DNA of 5,120 nt from assembly GCA_021810175.1 (NCBI GenBank), contig JAJZJJ010000293.1, positions 1-5,120 of the forward strand, read 5' to 3'. Both the position numbers and the translations under genes were made by a program. Within the stretch, counting starts at the first letter, position 1. Every line of letters begins with the position of its first letter. The stretch is from Acidobacteriota bacterium (GTDB lineage: Bacteria; Acidobacteriota; Terriglobia; Terriglobales; Acidobacteriaceae). The notes under the pieces were generated by a model, which saw only the letters and a program-made list of their open reading frames with translations, ran no database searches and was not told the DNA's origin. Below are positions 1-5,120 of the stretch, one piece after another.

Positions 1-78
1 GCGGGCTGGGTCTTTACGCTGCCGGCCGCGGCGCTGCTTTCCGGCCTGCTCTTCTGCCTCTTCCGCTGCTTTGCGTAA
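1..78 (+). CDS. C-terminal end of a PiT-like phosphate transporter (partial)
   Basis: Frame 1 is open from the window edge to a TAA at 76-78 and encodes 25 residues beginning AGWVFTLPAAALLSG and ending LFRCFA. The peptide is one hydrophobic membrane helix with a short polar end. The W-V-x-T-x-P-A-A-A-L pattern is what I expect for the last transmembrane helix of inorganic phosphate transporters of the PiT family, which move phosphate with H+ or Na+ across the inner membrane. A terminator-like hairpin starts 12 bases after the stop, which supports this being a true gene end. Only 25 residues are visible, so another polytopic membrane protein remains possible. Confidence 0.6.
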   Translation, partial: AGWVFTLPAAALLSGLLFCLFRCFA

Positions 79-89
79 GCCGGCGGCCG

Positions 90-111
90 CAGCCAGGACT
101 GGCTGGTTTTT
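90..111 (+). terminator. Intrinsic terminator after the upstream membrane-protein gene
   Basis: CAGCCA (90-95) pairs perfectly with TGGCTG (100-105) around a GGAC loop. One G follows, then a run of five T (107-111). The GC-rich stem plus T-run is the classical rho-independent form. It lies 12 bases after the TAA of the upstream gene and 95 bases before scpB, so it separates the two transcription units. The stem is short (6 bp), which limits certainty. Confidence 0.6.
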
Positions 112-187
112 CCATGCTCTTTTTGCCGTCAGCCGGTGTCCGGGACCAAAACCGAAGCAAGCCCTGCTCCACTTCCGGTACCATACT

Positions 188-194
188 GGAGGTG
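188..194 (+). promoter_or_regulatory. Shine-Dalgarno sequence of scpB
   Basis: GGAGGTG matches the anti-SD core well and ends 11 bases before the ATG at 206, slightly longer than the usual spacing. An in-frame TGA at 200-202 rules out any earlier start in this frame, so the site and the ATG at 206 belong together. Confidence 0.6.
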
Positions 195-205
195 TCTACT
201 GAAGA

Positions 206-1339
206 ATGAGCCTGAAAGCAAAGCTGGAAGCCGTTATCTACGCCGCCGAAGAGCCGATTACTCTGGCGCAACTTGCTCTGCTGTTTACCGCTGAAGCCCT
301 GGAGTGGAAAGCGGAACAGGAGGCGGCGGCAGCAGCCGCGTCGCCGGAGAGCTCTCCGGACGCTGGCGAAGCCCTGCCGCTGCTGGAAGATACGTCTGAG
401 TCTCCCGCCGCGGATGCGACCACCCCAAATGCCGCCGAGGCCCCTGAGGCCCAGCCGCTGGAGGCTGTTGCCGCCGAGGCCGTGGGGGAGCCAGCGGCTG
501 AAACAAGTGCGGAAATCGCTCCTGCCGACGCCGAGACAACCGCAATCGTTGGGGACAGTGGTGAGGCTGCGCCTGCTGAAGCCTCCGAAGCTGCGGAGGC
601 GGGCGAATCCGAATTGAAGCGGCAGGCGCGGCAGCGCGACCGCGACGTCCGCAACGTGCTGCGGCTGCTGCTGGACGAGCTGATTGCCGAGTACGCCTCG
701 GACGAGCGCGGCATCGAGATTCGCGAGGTGGCAGGCGGGTATCGTATGGCTACCAAGCCGGAGTGCCACGATGCCGTCCGTGGCTTTGTGAAGAGCCTGA
801 AGCCGCCGCTGAAGCTCTCGCTACCGGCGCTGGAGACTCTGGCCGTGATCGCCTATAAGCAGCCCGTAACTGCGCCTGAAGTAAATGAGATACGCGGCGT
901 GGATTCGTCGGGCGTCTTCGGCTCGCTGTTGAGCCGCAAGCTGATTGCCACCGCCGGCCGCAAGCAGGTGGTGGGGCGGCCCATTCTGTATAAGACCACA
1001 AAGGAATTTCTGCTTCGCTTCGGGCTGAAAGACATCTCCGAGCTGCCGTCGATGGAGGAGTTCGAAAAGCTGGCGGTCAGCGAGCTGGAAGAGGCGGAGC
1101 CGGAGGCTGCGGAAGAGGCGAGCGCCGGGGAGAGCCCGGAGTTGACGGAGCAGGCGGACGAAGAGCCTGAAGGGGACACGGCAACATCCAATCCGACGGA
1201 GGAGCCGGCGGCGGAGGAAACCATGGCCGGGGATCCGGGCGCGGCAGCGCCGGTGGTCGAAGAGCCTGCAGCAGAAGAGCCGGTAGCGTCCGTTCCCGAT
1301 GCCGAGCCGGCAGAAATCGAGCAGATTGCCCATGAATGA
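206..1339 (+). CDS. scpB: Segregation and condensation protein B (ScpB) with a large low-complexity insertion
   Basis: ScpB is the kleisin-associated subunit of the cytoplasmic SMC-ScpAB complex that compacts and segregates the chromosome. Residues 1-27 form the first part of the N-terminal winged helix (MSLKAKLEAVIYAAEEPITL). It resumes at about 140 and reaches the conserved GGYRMATKPE (177-186). The second winged helix follows, with LSLPALETLAVIAYKQPVT (204-222), IRGVDSSGV, GRKQVVGRPILYKTT (251-265) and FGLKDISELP (272-281). The usual length is roughly 180-250 residues; this one has 377. The excess is an Ala/Glu/Pro-rich stretch at about 28-138 inside the first domain and an acidic Glu/Ala/Pro tail after about 290. 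The start is fixed by an in-frame TGA six bases upstream and by the family N-terminus. No scpA lies directly upstream. The stop overlaps the start of the pseudouridine synthase gene by 8 bases, indicating co-transcription and coupled translation. Confidence 0.93.
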   Translation: MSLKAKLEAVIYAAEEPITLAQLALLFTAEALEWKAEQEAAAAAASPESSPDAGEALPLLEDTSESPAADATTPNAAEAPEAQPLEAVAAEAVGEPAAETSAEIAPADAETTAIVGDSGEAAPAEASEAAEAGESELKRQARQRDRDVRNVLRLLLDELIAEYASDERGIEIREVAGGYRMATKPECHDAVRGFVKSLKPPLKLSLPALETLAVIAYKQPVTAPEVNEIRGVDSSGVFGSLLSRKLIATAGRKQVVGRPILYKTTKEFLLRFGLKDISELPSMEEFEKLAVSELEEAEPEAAEEASAGESPELTEQADEEPEGDTATSNPTEEPAAEETMAGDPGAAAPVVEEPAAEEPVASVPDAEPAEIEQIAHE

Positions 1340-3254
1340 CGAACTCCAGCCCGAATCGATGGCTCCCGATGCTGAGCCCAAGGCGAAAAAGCCCAGAGCA
1401 AAGAAGGCTGCGGTTGCAGCGAAAACCGGCGAAACCAGCGCGAAAAAGCTGGGCACTAAAGCCGGGAAGGCCAAGCCTGCGGTGAAGAAAGCTGCCAGGG
1501 CTGCGGTTAGTGCGGAAGCTATGGCATTGGGCGGCTCCGCAGAACCGATCGAGGACCCGATCGGCGACCTGAGCGACGGCGAGGCCCGGTTTTATACCGG
1601 CGCGGGGCTTGGGACGGAGCCGGAAGCCGAGTCGGAAGCCGAGGTGCAAGCTTACAGGGTGGAAGCGGAGATGGAGGCCGTGAACGGCACGCTGGAATCC
1701 GGCGAGGGTTTGGCGGCTAAGCCCGTCGAAGAAAAACCACAGGAGCCGGCCGGCGAAATCTCAGAGAGCGGCGATGGGGAATCGGAGTCGGAGCCGCGCC
1801 CGCCGGCAAAACTGGAGCGGCTGCAGAAGATTCTCTCCCAGGCTGGTATTGCCAGCCGGCGACGGGCCGAAGAGCTGATTACCGAAGGCCGCGTGATGGT
1901 GAACGGGCAGGTGGTGACGGCGCTGGGCAGCAAGGCCGATCCCACGCGCGACCATATCCGGGTGGACGGCAAGTTGCTGCACGGGGCGGAGCGTCACCGC
2001 TACTTTGTGCTCAACAAGCCGAAAGGTTACGTGACCACGGCCAGCGATCCGGAGGGTCGGCCGACGGTGATGGAGTTTGTCGCCAAGCTGGGCGAGCGGC
2101 TGTATCCAGTAGGCCGGCTCGATTATCAGAGCGAAGGCCTGCTGCTGATGACCAACGACGGCGAACTGGCCAATCAGCTTACGCGTGCGGCTTCCGGCGT
2201 GGAAAAGACCTACCTGGTGAAGGTGGCCGGGCAGCTCAGCGAAGAAGATCTGGAGAAGCTGCGCGGCGGCGTGGCGATTGAGCGCGGGCCTGCGGGTTCG
2301 GGCAGGGTGAAGACGGCGCCGGCACGTATTCGCCAGGTGCGGCCGGGCGACAATCCGTGGTACGAGGTGGTGCTTATCGAAGGGCGCAACCGTGAGCTGC
2401 GCAAGATGTTTTCCGCGGTGGGGCACTTTGTGGAGAAGATCCGGCGCGTGGGCTATGGGCCGCTGGCGCTCGATGTGGAGCCGGGCAAGCTGCGCGAGCT
2501 TACGCCGGAAGAGGCGCAGGCGCTGCGCATGACCGCCGAGGGCAAGCTGAAGCCGAGACGGCTGAAGGCTGACGCCATGCTGCCCAAAGACGCGGGGCGG
2601 CGGGCGGAGGCGCATCCGGGCAGGCCGCGGGCGGAGCGGGGCATGCCGCGGACGCAGGAGCCGGAGTTTCGCCGGCAAGCCCGGAAGCCGTTTCCGGCAA
2701 AGGGCGGACAGCCGCGGCCATTTCGTGGCGAACGTCCGGCGCGAGAGCCTGGACCGCGCTTCGAGCGGCCCGCGTTTCCGAGCCGGCCTCCACGACGGGA
2801 GCGTGAAGAGCGGCGGTATGACGGGCGATTCGAGGAGAGACCGCGTGGCGGTTTTCGGCCACGCGAAGAACGGCCCGTGGACCGGCCCAGATTTACCAGG
2901 CCCGAGGAGCCGCGGCGGGAATTTGGCGACCGGAAAGGGAAGCCGGCAAGCCGATGGGGCGCACCTTCGGCAAGGGGCCGCGCAAGGACTGGAATAAAGG
3001 CGCTGGCGAACGTCCGTTCCGGAGTGAAGGCGACGGACAGGGATTCCGGGGCAAGGCTACGGCTGGGCGTGGCGGGCAAGCAAAGCCTGGTCCTTCAGGC
3101 CGCGGCAATCGCGGCTTCGGCGGCAAACCGGGCGGCGCAAAGCAAGGCGGATATCGCGGCGGTGGAGCAAGGCCAGGTGGTTTTCGTTCCCCGGGCGGAC
3201 CGCCCAAGGGAAAGCGGCGCGGTTGAATCACGGGTGCAAATCTCACCAGAGTAA
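1332..3254 (+). CDS. rluB: 23S rRNA pseudouridine synthase, RsuA/RluB family, with long charged extensions and a likely frame change in the tail
   Basis: The enzyme isomerises a specific uridine to pseudouridine in rRNA; RluB acts on helix 80-93 region 23S rRNA in E. coli. From the ATG at 1332 the order is: Lys/Ala-rich H1-like segment (about 17-59), acidic linker (about 70-157), S4 RNA-binding domain (about 160-205, [20 protein letters not shown]), and catalytic domain (about 222-400). The catalytic domain holds the active-site Asp264 in [12 protein letters not shown] and the C-terminal [10 protein letters not shown] motif. A basic Arg/Pro/Gly tail with regularly spaced aromatics follows. 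The start at 1332 is preferred over the in-frame ATG at 1299 because it gives an ATGAATGA overlap with the scpB stop; no strong SD is seen, consistent with coupling. Continuous reading gives 640 residues ending at 3254. After about 2950 this frame loses its R/G/F pattern, while another frame keeps it until a TGA at 3224-3226. The family call is strong; the exact target (RluB versus RluE/F or RsuA) is inferred from the basic tail and the scpB context. Confidence 0.88.
   Translation: MNDELQPESMAPDAEPKAKKPRAKKAAVAAKTGETSAKKLGTKAGKAKPAVKKAARAAVSAEAMALGGSAEPIEDPIGDLSDGEARFYTGAGLGTEPEAESEAEVQAYRVEAEMEAVNGTLESGEGLAAKPVEEKPQEPAGEISESGDGESESEPRPPAKLERLQKILSQAGIASRRRAEELITEGRVMVNGQVVTALGSKADPTRDHIRVDGKLLHGAERHRYFVLNKPKGYVTTASDPEGRPTVMEFVAKLGERLYPVGRLDYQSEGLLLMTNDGELANQLTRAASGVEKTYLVKVAGQLSEEDLEKLRGGVAIERGPAGSGRVKTAPARIRQVRPGDNPWYEVVLIEGRNRELRKMFSAVGHFVEKIRRVGYGPLALDVEPGKLRELTPEEAQALRMTAEGKLKPRRLKADAMLPKDAGRRAEAHPGRPRAERGMPRTQEPEFRRQARKPFPAKGGQPRPFRGERPAREPGPRFERPAFPSRPPRREREERRYDGRFEERPRGGFRPREERPVDRPRFTRPEEPRREFGDRKGKPASRWGAPSARGRARTGIKALANVRSGVKATDRDSGARLRLGVAGKQSLVLQAAAIAASAANRAAQSKADIAAVEQGQVVFVPRADRPRESGAVESRVQISPE
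2931..3226 (+). other. Alternative-frame continuation of the rluB basic tail (probable frameshift)
   Basis: Reading from about 2945 in the frame that contains the ATG at 2954 gives about 90 residues rich in Gly, Arg and Lys, with aromatics at regular spacing (RTFGKG, RPFRSE, QGFRGK, RGFGGK, GGYRGG, GGFRSP) and the end PPKGKRRG before the TGA at 3224-3226. This is the same style as the tail encoded upstream in the main frame. In the main frame the composition abruptly becomes Ala/Val/Ser-rich with no repeated RGF-type units. Adding one base somewhere in about 2931-2953, near the duplicated AAGCCG hexamers at 2940-2945 and 2948-2953, would join the two parts into a protein of about 630 residues. 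It may be a sequencing error, a real indel tolerated in a disordered tail, or less likely a -1 recoding event; no classical slippery heptamer is evident. Confidence 0.6.
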
Positions 3255-3298
3255 GTAATGGTCATTCCCTCAGGAGTCTTGCACGCATCTTTACTGCC

Positions 3299-3778
3299 AT
3301 GAGCATTGAAAAGGCTACATTCGGGGCCGGATGTTTTTGGGGCGTGGAAGCGGCATTTGCCGCCATTCCGGGCGTGACTGCAACGGCTGTGGGCTATGAG
3401 GGCGGAAGTCTGGACCGGCCCACCTACAAGGATGTGTGCACGGACCGGACGGGGCACGCCGAGGTTGTGGAACTGGACTTCGATCCGGAGAAGATCAGCT
3501 ACGAGCAACTGCTGGATGCGTTCTTTGAGCTGCATGATCCAACCACGCTGAACCGCCAGGGGCCGGACTGGGGGACGCAGTATCGCTCGGCGATCTTCTA
3601 TCACTCGCCTGCGCAGGAAGCCGCGGCGCGCGCCAGGATTGAGCAGCTTACCACCGAAGGGCGCTACAAGCCGGGACGGATTGTGACCGAAGTGGTGCCG
3701 GCCCGGACCTTCTGGCGCGCCGAAGAATATCACCAGCGGTATCTGGAAAAGCGTGGCTTGGCGAAATGTCACATATAA
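3299..3778 (+). CDS. msrA: Peptide-methionine (S)-S-oxide reductase MsrA
   Basis: MsrA reduces the S-epimer of methionine sulfoxide, free or in proteins, repairing oxidative damage in the cytoplasm with thioredoxin as the usual reductant. The 159 residues are a complete MsrA domain. They include the catalytic Cys12 in GAGCFWGVE, the VGYEGG segment (31-36), the [14 protein letters not shown] motif (42-55) with the active-site Glu55, HDPTT (79-83), and QYRSAIFY (94-101) with the conserved tyrosine. The C-terminal end GLAKCHI carries Cys157 as a likely resolving cysteine; Cys47 is another candidate. There is no signal peptide. The ATG at 3299 gives the normal family N-terminus, and no in-frame ATG or GTG is available close upstream. 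The nearest SD-like AGGAG (3272-3276) is 22 bases away, too far to act normally. The gene follows the rluB stop by 44 or 72 bases, depending on which rluB frame is used, and may be read through from it. Confidence 0.95.
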   Translation: MSIEKATFGAGCFWGVEAAFAAIPGVTATAVGYEGGSLDRPTYKDVCTDRTGHAEVVELDFDPEKISYEQLLDAFFELHDPTTLNRQGPDWGTQYRSAIFYHSPAQEAAARARIEQLTTEGRYKPGRIVTEVVPARTFWRAEEYHQRYLEKRGLAKCHI

Positions 3779-3825
3779 GTTATTGCAGCTAAGGTTTTTA
3801 TCCTAACTGGAGCGGTTAGATGCAT

Positions 3826-3867
3826 GCCTTTGCGGTTGTAACTGCGCCTGCGATGCATGGCAAAGGC
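3826..3867 (+). repeat. 8-bp inverted repeat upstream of the M50/CBS gene
   Basis: GCCTTTGC (3826-3833) is the exact reverse complement of GCAAAGGC (3860-3867), with a 26-base spacer. Each arm overlaps or adjoins a copy of the direct repeat GATGCATG (3820-3827 and 3852-3859). The downstream arm overlaps the proposed -35 element, so an operator or RNA stem is conceivable. There is no following T-run, so it does not resemble an intrinsic terminator for msrA. Confidence 0.4.
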
Positions 3868-3885
3868 GCGGGAACCCACTACAAT
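3857..3885 (+). promoter_or_regulatory. Sigma70-like promoter for the M50/CBS-rsmI unit
   Basis: ATGGCA (3857-3862, 4 of 6 to TTGACA) and TACAAT (3880-3885, 5 of 6 to TATAAT) are separated by an ideal 17 bases. Transcription would start near 3892-3894, directly at the ATG at 3895. This explains why no Shine-Dalgarno sequence precedes that gene. It lies in a locally AT-richer part of the only sizeable gap in the window (3779-3894). Confidence 0.5.
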
Positions 3886-3894
3886 CATTTGTAG

Positions 3895-5010
3895 ATGCGT
3901 GGCTGGTCAATTCCGCTGGGCCGATGGATGGGCGTTGAAGTGCGCGTCCATGTCTTTTTTCCGCTGTTGGCTGTGGTTTTTCTGGCTATCGGCAGCGGCA
4001 GCGATGCCGGCTGGCCGCGGGCCTTCGGGCTGTTCATGATGCTGGTGGCCGCCGTAGCGGTGCGCGAGGTAGCGCGGCTGCTGGTGGCGGCGTGGCTTGG
4101 GTTGCGTCTGCGCGCCGTATTGCTGTTGCCTATCGGCGGCCTGTTTGCCTATGCCAATCCTGAGAGCCAGGAGGCCGCGAATCAGGGCAAAGGACAACTG
4201 GCGCTGGCGTGCGCCGGACCGCTTGCCAACTGGGCCACGGCTTTGGTGATCGCTGCCACAATTCTGGGCGCCAGCGCCGCGGTTCCGCTCTTCAACACGC
4301 CGTACATTTCTCCGGGCGATCTGCTGCGCAGCATGGTCTGGATTCAGTTTTTCCTGGGTGCGCTTCACCTGCTTCCGGCCTATCCGCTGGATTGTGGTCG
4401 GGTGGTGCGCAACCTGTTTGCGCGGGAGCATGGCTTTACGCCGGCCGCGCGCGCCGCCGCAGGACTGGGGCAGGCGCTGTCGCTGGCCGCCATTCTGGTG
4501 GGCATGCTGATTAAGGACTACTGGCTGAGCATGGCCGGCCTGTTCATCATGATCGGAGCGCAGATTGAGGACCAGGGCGTCTTCTTTCAGTCGGTGGTCG
4601 ACACGGTCCGCATGAAAGAGGTCATGCTTACCGACTTCGCTACGCTCTCGCCCTCCGACACGCTGGCCGATGCGCTGGTGCGCTGCGTGCATTCGCTGCA
4701 GGAGGACTTTCCCGTGGTGCGCGGACCGCAGCTTGTCGGAATCGTCTCCCGGCAGCGCATTGTGGATGCGCTGCGCAGCGAAGGGAATGGGTATGTGCAG
4801 TCGGTGATGTCACGCGCCTTCCAGGTGGCGCGGCCGGAAGACACGCTGGGAACCACTATCCGCCGCCTGAGCGCGGGCCACGGGATGGCGTTGATCCCGG
4901 TGACGGAAAGCGGGCGCGTGGTGGGCATCGTCAGCGTGCAAAACCTGATGAGCTCCATGTCGCTGCTGGCCGAGCAGCGGCGCATCGAGCGCATTGACGC
5001 ACAAGGCTGA
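3895..5010 (+). CDS. Site-2-protease-like (M50) membrane protein with two CBS domains, zinc motif degenerate
   Basis: Active relatives (SpoIVFB-type M50B) are inner-membrane zinc proteases that cut substrates within the membrane. The N-terminus (WSIPLGRWMGVEVRVHVFF, residues 4-22) is typical, followed by about six hydrophobic segments (about 17-35, 42-70, 104-128, 144-162, 187-206, 208-222). LLPIGGLFAYANPE (77-90) and the AGPLAN motif (107-112) are also family features. The metal motif HExxH is replaced by R57-E58-V59-A60-R61, and the second metal site reads LLPAYPLDCGR (159-169) with Asp166 kept and the usual following Gly changed to Cys. With both histidines gone, catalysis is unlikely; a non-catalytic binding or sensing role is inferred. 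Two CBS domains occupy about 240-297 and 301-357, each ending in GIVSxQ where Asp is common. The start is fixed by a TAG at 3892-3894 and by the family N-terminus. The length of 371 is normal for M50-CBS proteins. rsmI follows after 7 bases. Confidence 0.85.
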   Translation: MRGWSIPLGRWMGVEVRVHVFFPLLAVVFLAIGSGSDAGWPRAFGLFMMLVAAVAVREVARLLVAAWLGLRLRAVLLLPIGGLFAYANPESQEAANQGKGQLALACAGPLANWATALVIAATILGASAAVPLFNTPYISPGDLLRSMVWIQFFLGALHLLPAYPLDCGRVVRNLFAREHGFTPAARAAAGLGQALSLAAILVGMLIKDYWLSMAGLFIMIGAQIEDQGVFFQSVVDTVRMKEVMLTDFATLSPSDTLADALVRCVHSLQEDFPVVRGPQLVGIVSRQRIVDALRSEGNGYVQSVMSRAFQVARPEDTLGTTIRRLSAGHGMALIPVTESGRVVGIVSVQNLMSSMSLLAEQRRIERIDAQG

Positions 5011-5017
5011 CCCGCCC

Positions 5018-5120
5018 ATGGCCGGTGAGGAACACACTTCGCTCGCGCCCGGTCTTTATCTGGTGGCTACGCCCATCGGCAACCTCGGCGACATCACGCT
5101 GCGCGCTCTCGATGTTCTGC
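5018..5120 (+). CDS. rsmI: 16S rRNA 2'-O-ribose C1402 methyltransferase RsmI (N-terminal part, cut by window end)
   Basis: RsmI methylates the 2'-OH of C1402 in 16S rRNA using S-adenosylmethionine, in the decoding centre of the small subunit. The 34 visible codons start MAGEEHTSLAPG and run into LYLVATPIGNLGDITLRAL, the hallmark N-terminus of the RsmI branch of tetrapyrrole-methylase-fold proteins. The VATPIGNLGD loop forms part of the SAM site. The gene begins 7 bases after the M50/CBS stop, with only a weak AAGG (5003-5006) as a ribosome site, so it is probably co-transcribed with, and perhaps coupled to, that gene. The remaining roughly 240 residues lie beyond the window. Confidence 0.92.
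   Translation, partial: MAGEEHTSLAPGLYLVATPIGNLGDITLRALDVL

Noticed and set aside
14..769. Minus-strand open frame of about 250 codons opposite scpB and its leader
   Set aside because: The mirror of Ala/Glu-rich codons yields Arg/Gly/Leu-rich noise; it crosses the terminator and gene boundary and shows no recognisable domain.
1299..1331. Earlier in-frame ATG for the pseudouridine synthase
   Set aside because: It would add 11 residues inside scpB with no better ribosome site; the ATG at 1332, overlapping the scpB stop, is the simpler coupled start.
821..1474. Minus-strand open frames of about 180-220 codons across the scpB/rluB junction
   Set aside because: They are antisense to the conserved ScpB second winged helix and to low-complexity codons; the products are artefactual Leu/Arg- or Ser/Ala-rich peptides.
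1621..1644. Tandem 12-base repeat (CGGAAGCCGAG units) in the rluB linker
   Set aside because: It is two near-identical copies encoding acidic Glu/Ala residues, ordinary slippage in low-complexity coding DNA and not an independent element.
1761..2678. Long open frame of about 305 codons on the minus strand opposite rluB
   Set aside because: It is antisense to the clearly recognised S4 and catalytic domains and has the His/Arg/Leu-rich composition of a GC-rich shadow frame; no family motif is visible.
2931..2960. Programmed -1 frameshift signal in the rluB tail
   Set aside because: No X-XXY-YYZ slippery heptamer is in the right phase and no obvious downstream stem was found; a simple one-base indel or read error explains the data better.
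3803..3819. CTAAC/GTTAG stem after msrA as a terminator
   Set aside because: The stem is only 5 bp (6 with a wobble), AT-rich, and not followed by a T-run; the T-run at 3795-3799 lies before it.
3857..4039. Plus-strand 60-codon ORF beginning MAKAREPTT, overlapping the M50 gene start
   Set aside because: It overlaps the promoter and the well-matched N-terminus of the M50 protein in another frame; its later part is Trp/Cys-rich, as expected from out-of-frame membrane codons.

Overview
The window is high-GC bacterial chromosome, with all recognisable genes on the + strand. It looks like a core-genome region with no sign of mobile DNA, phage, CRISPR, rRNA or tRNA. The gene set (scpB, an RluB-type pseudouridine synthase, msrA, an M50/CBS membrane protein, rsmI), the Ala/Glu/Pro-rich and Arg/Gly/Pro-rich low-complexity extensions and the base composition suggest Acidobacteriota, probably the Acidobacteriaceae/Terriglobia side. 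That assignment is a judgement from protein style, not from a search.

Layout: (1) 1-78 is the last 25 codons of a membrane protein resembling the C-terminus of a PiT phosphate transporter, followed by a compact intrinsic terminator at about 90-111. (2) 206-1339 is scpB, a subunit of the SMC-ScpAB chromosome condensation complex. It is expanded to 377 residues by a roughly 110-residue low-complexity insertion inside its first winged-helix domain and by an acidic tail. (3) 1332-3254 is a 23S rRNA pseudouridine synthase of the RsuA/RluB family that overlaps the scpB stop by 8 bases. It has a histone-H1-like Lys/Ala N-terminus, an acidic linker, an S4 domain, the catalytic domain and a long basic tail. 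The tail appears to change reading frame near 2931-2953. (4) 3299-3778 is msrA, a methionine sulfoxide reductase. (5) A 116-base gap at 3779-3894 carries an inverted repeat and a good sigma70-like promoter placed so close to the next start codon that the transcript may be leaderless. (6) 3895-5010 is a site-2-protease-like (M50) membrane protein with two C-terminal CBS domains. Its zinc-binding HExxH motif reads REVAR, so it is probably a pseudoprotease. (7) 5018-5120 is the start of rsmI, 7 bases downstream.

Two transcription units are likely: scpB-rluB, possibly with msrA, after the terminator of the upstream gene; and M50/CBS-rsmI from the promoter at 3857-3885. The scpB-rluB pairing is widespread in bacteria. 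The most unusual items are the apparently inactivated M50 protein with atypical CBS motifs, the frame change in the rluB tail, and the large disordered insertion in ScpB. I see no clear undescribed multi-gene system.
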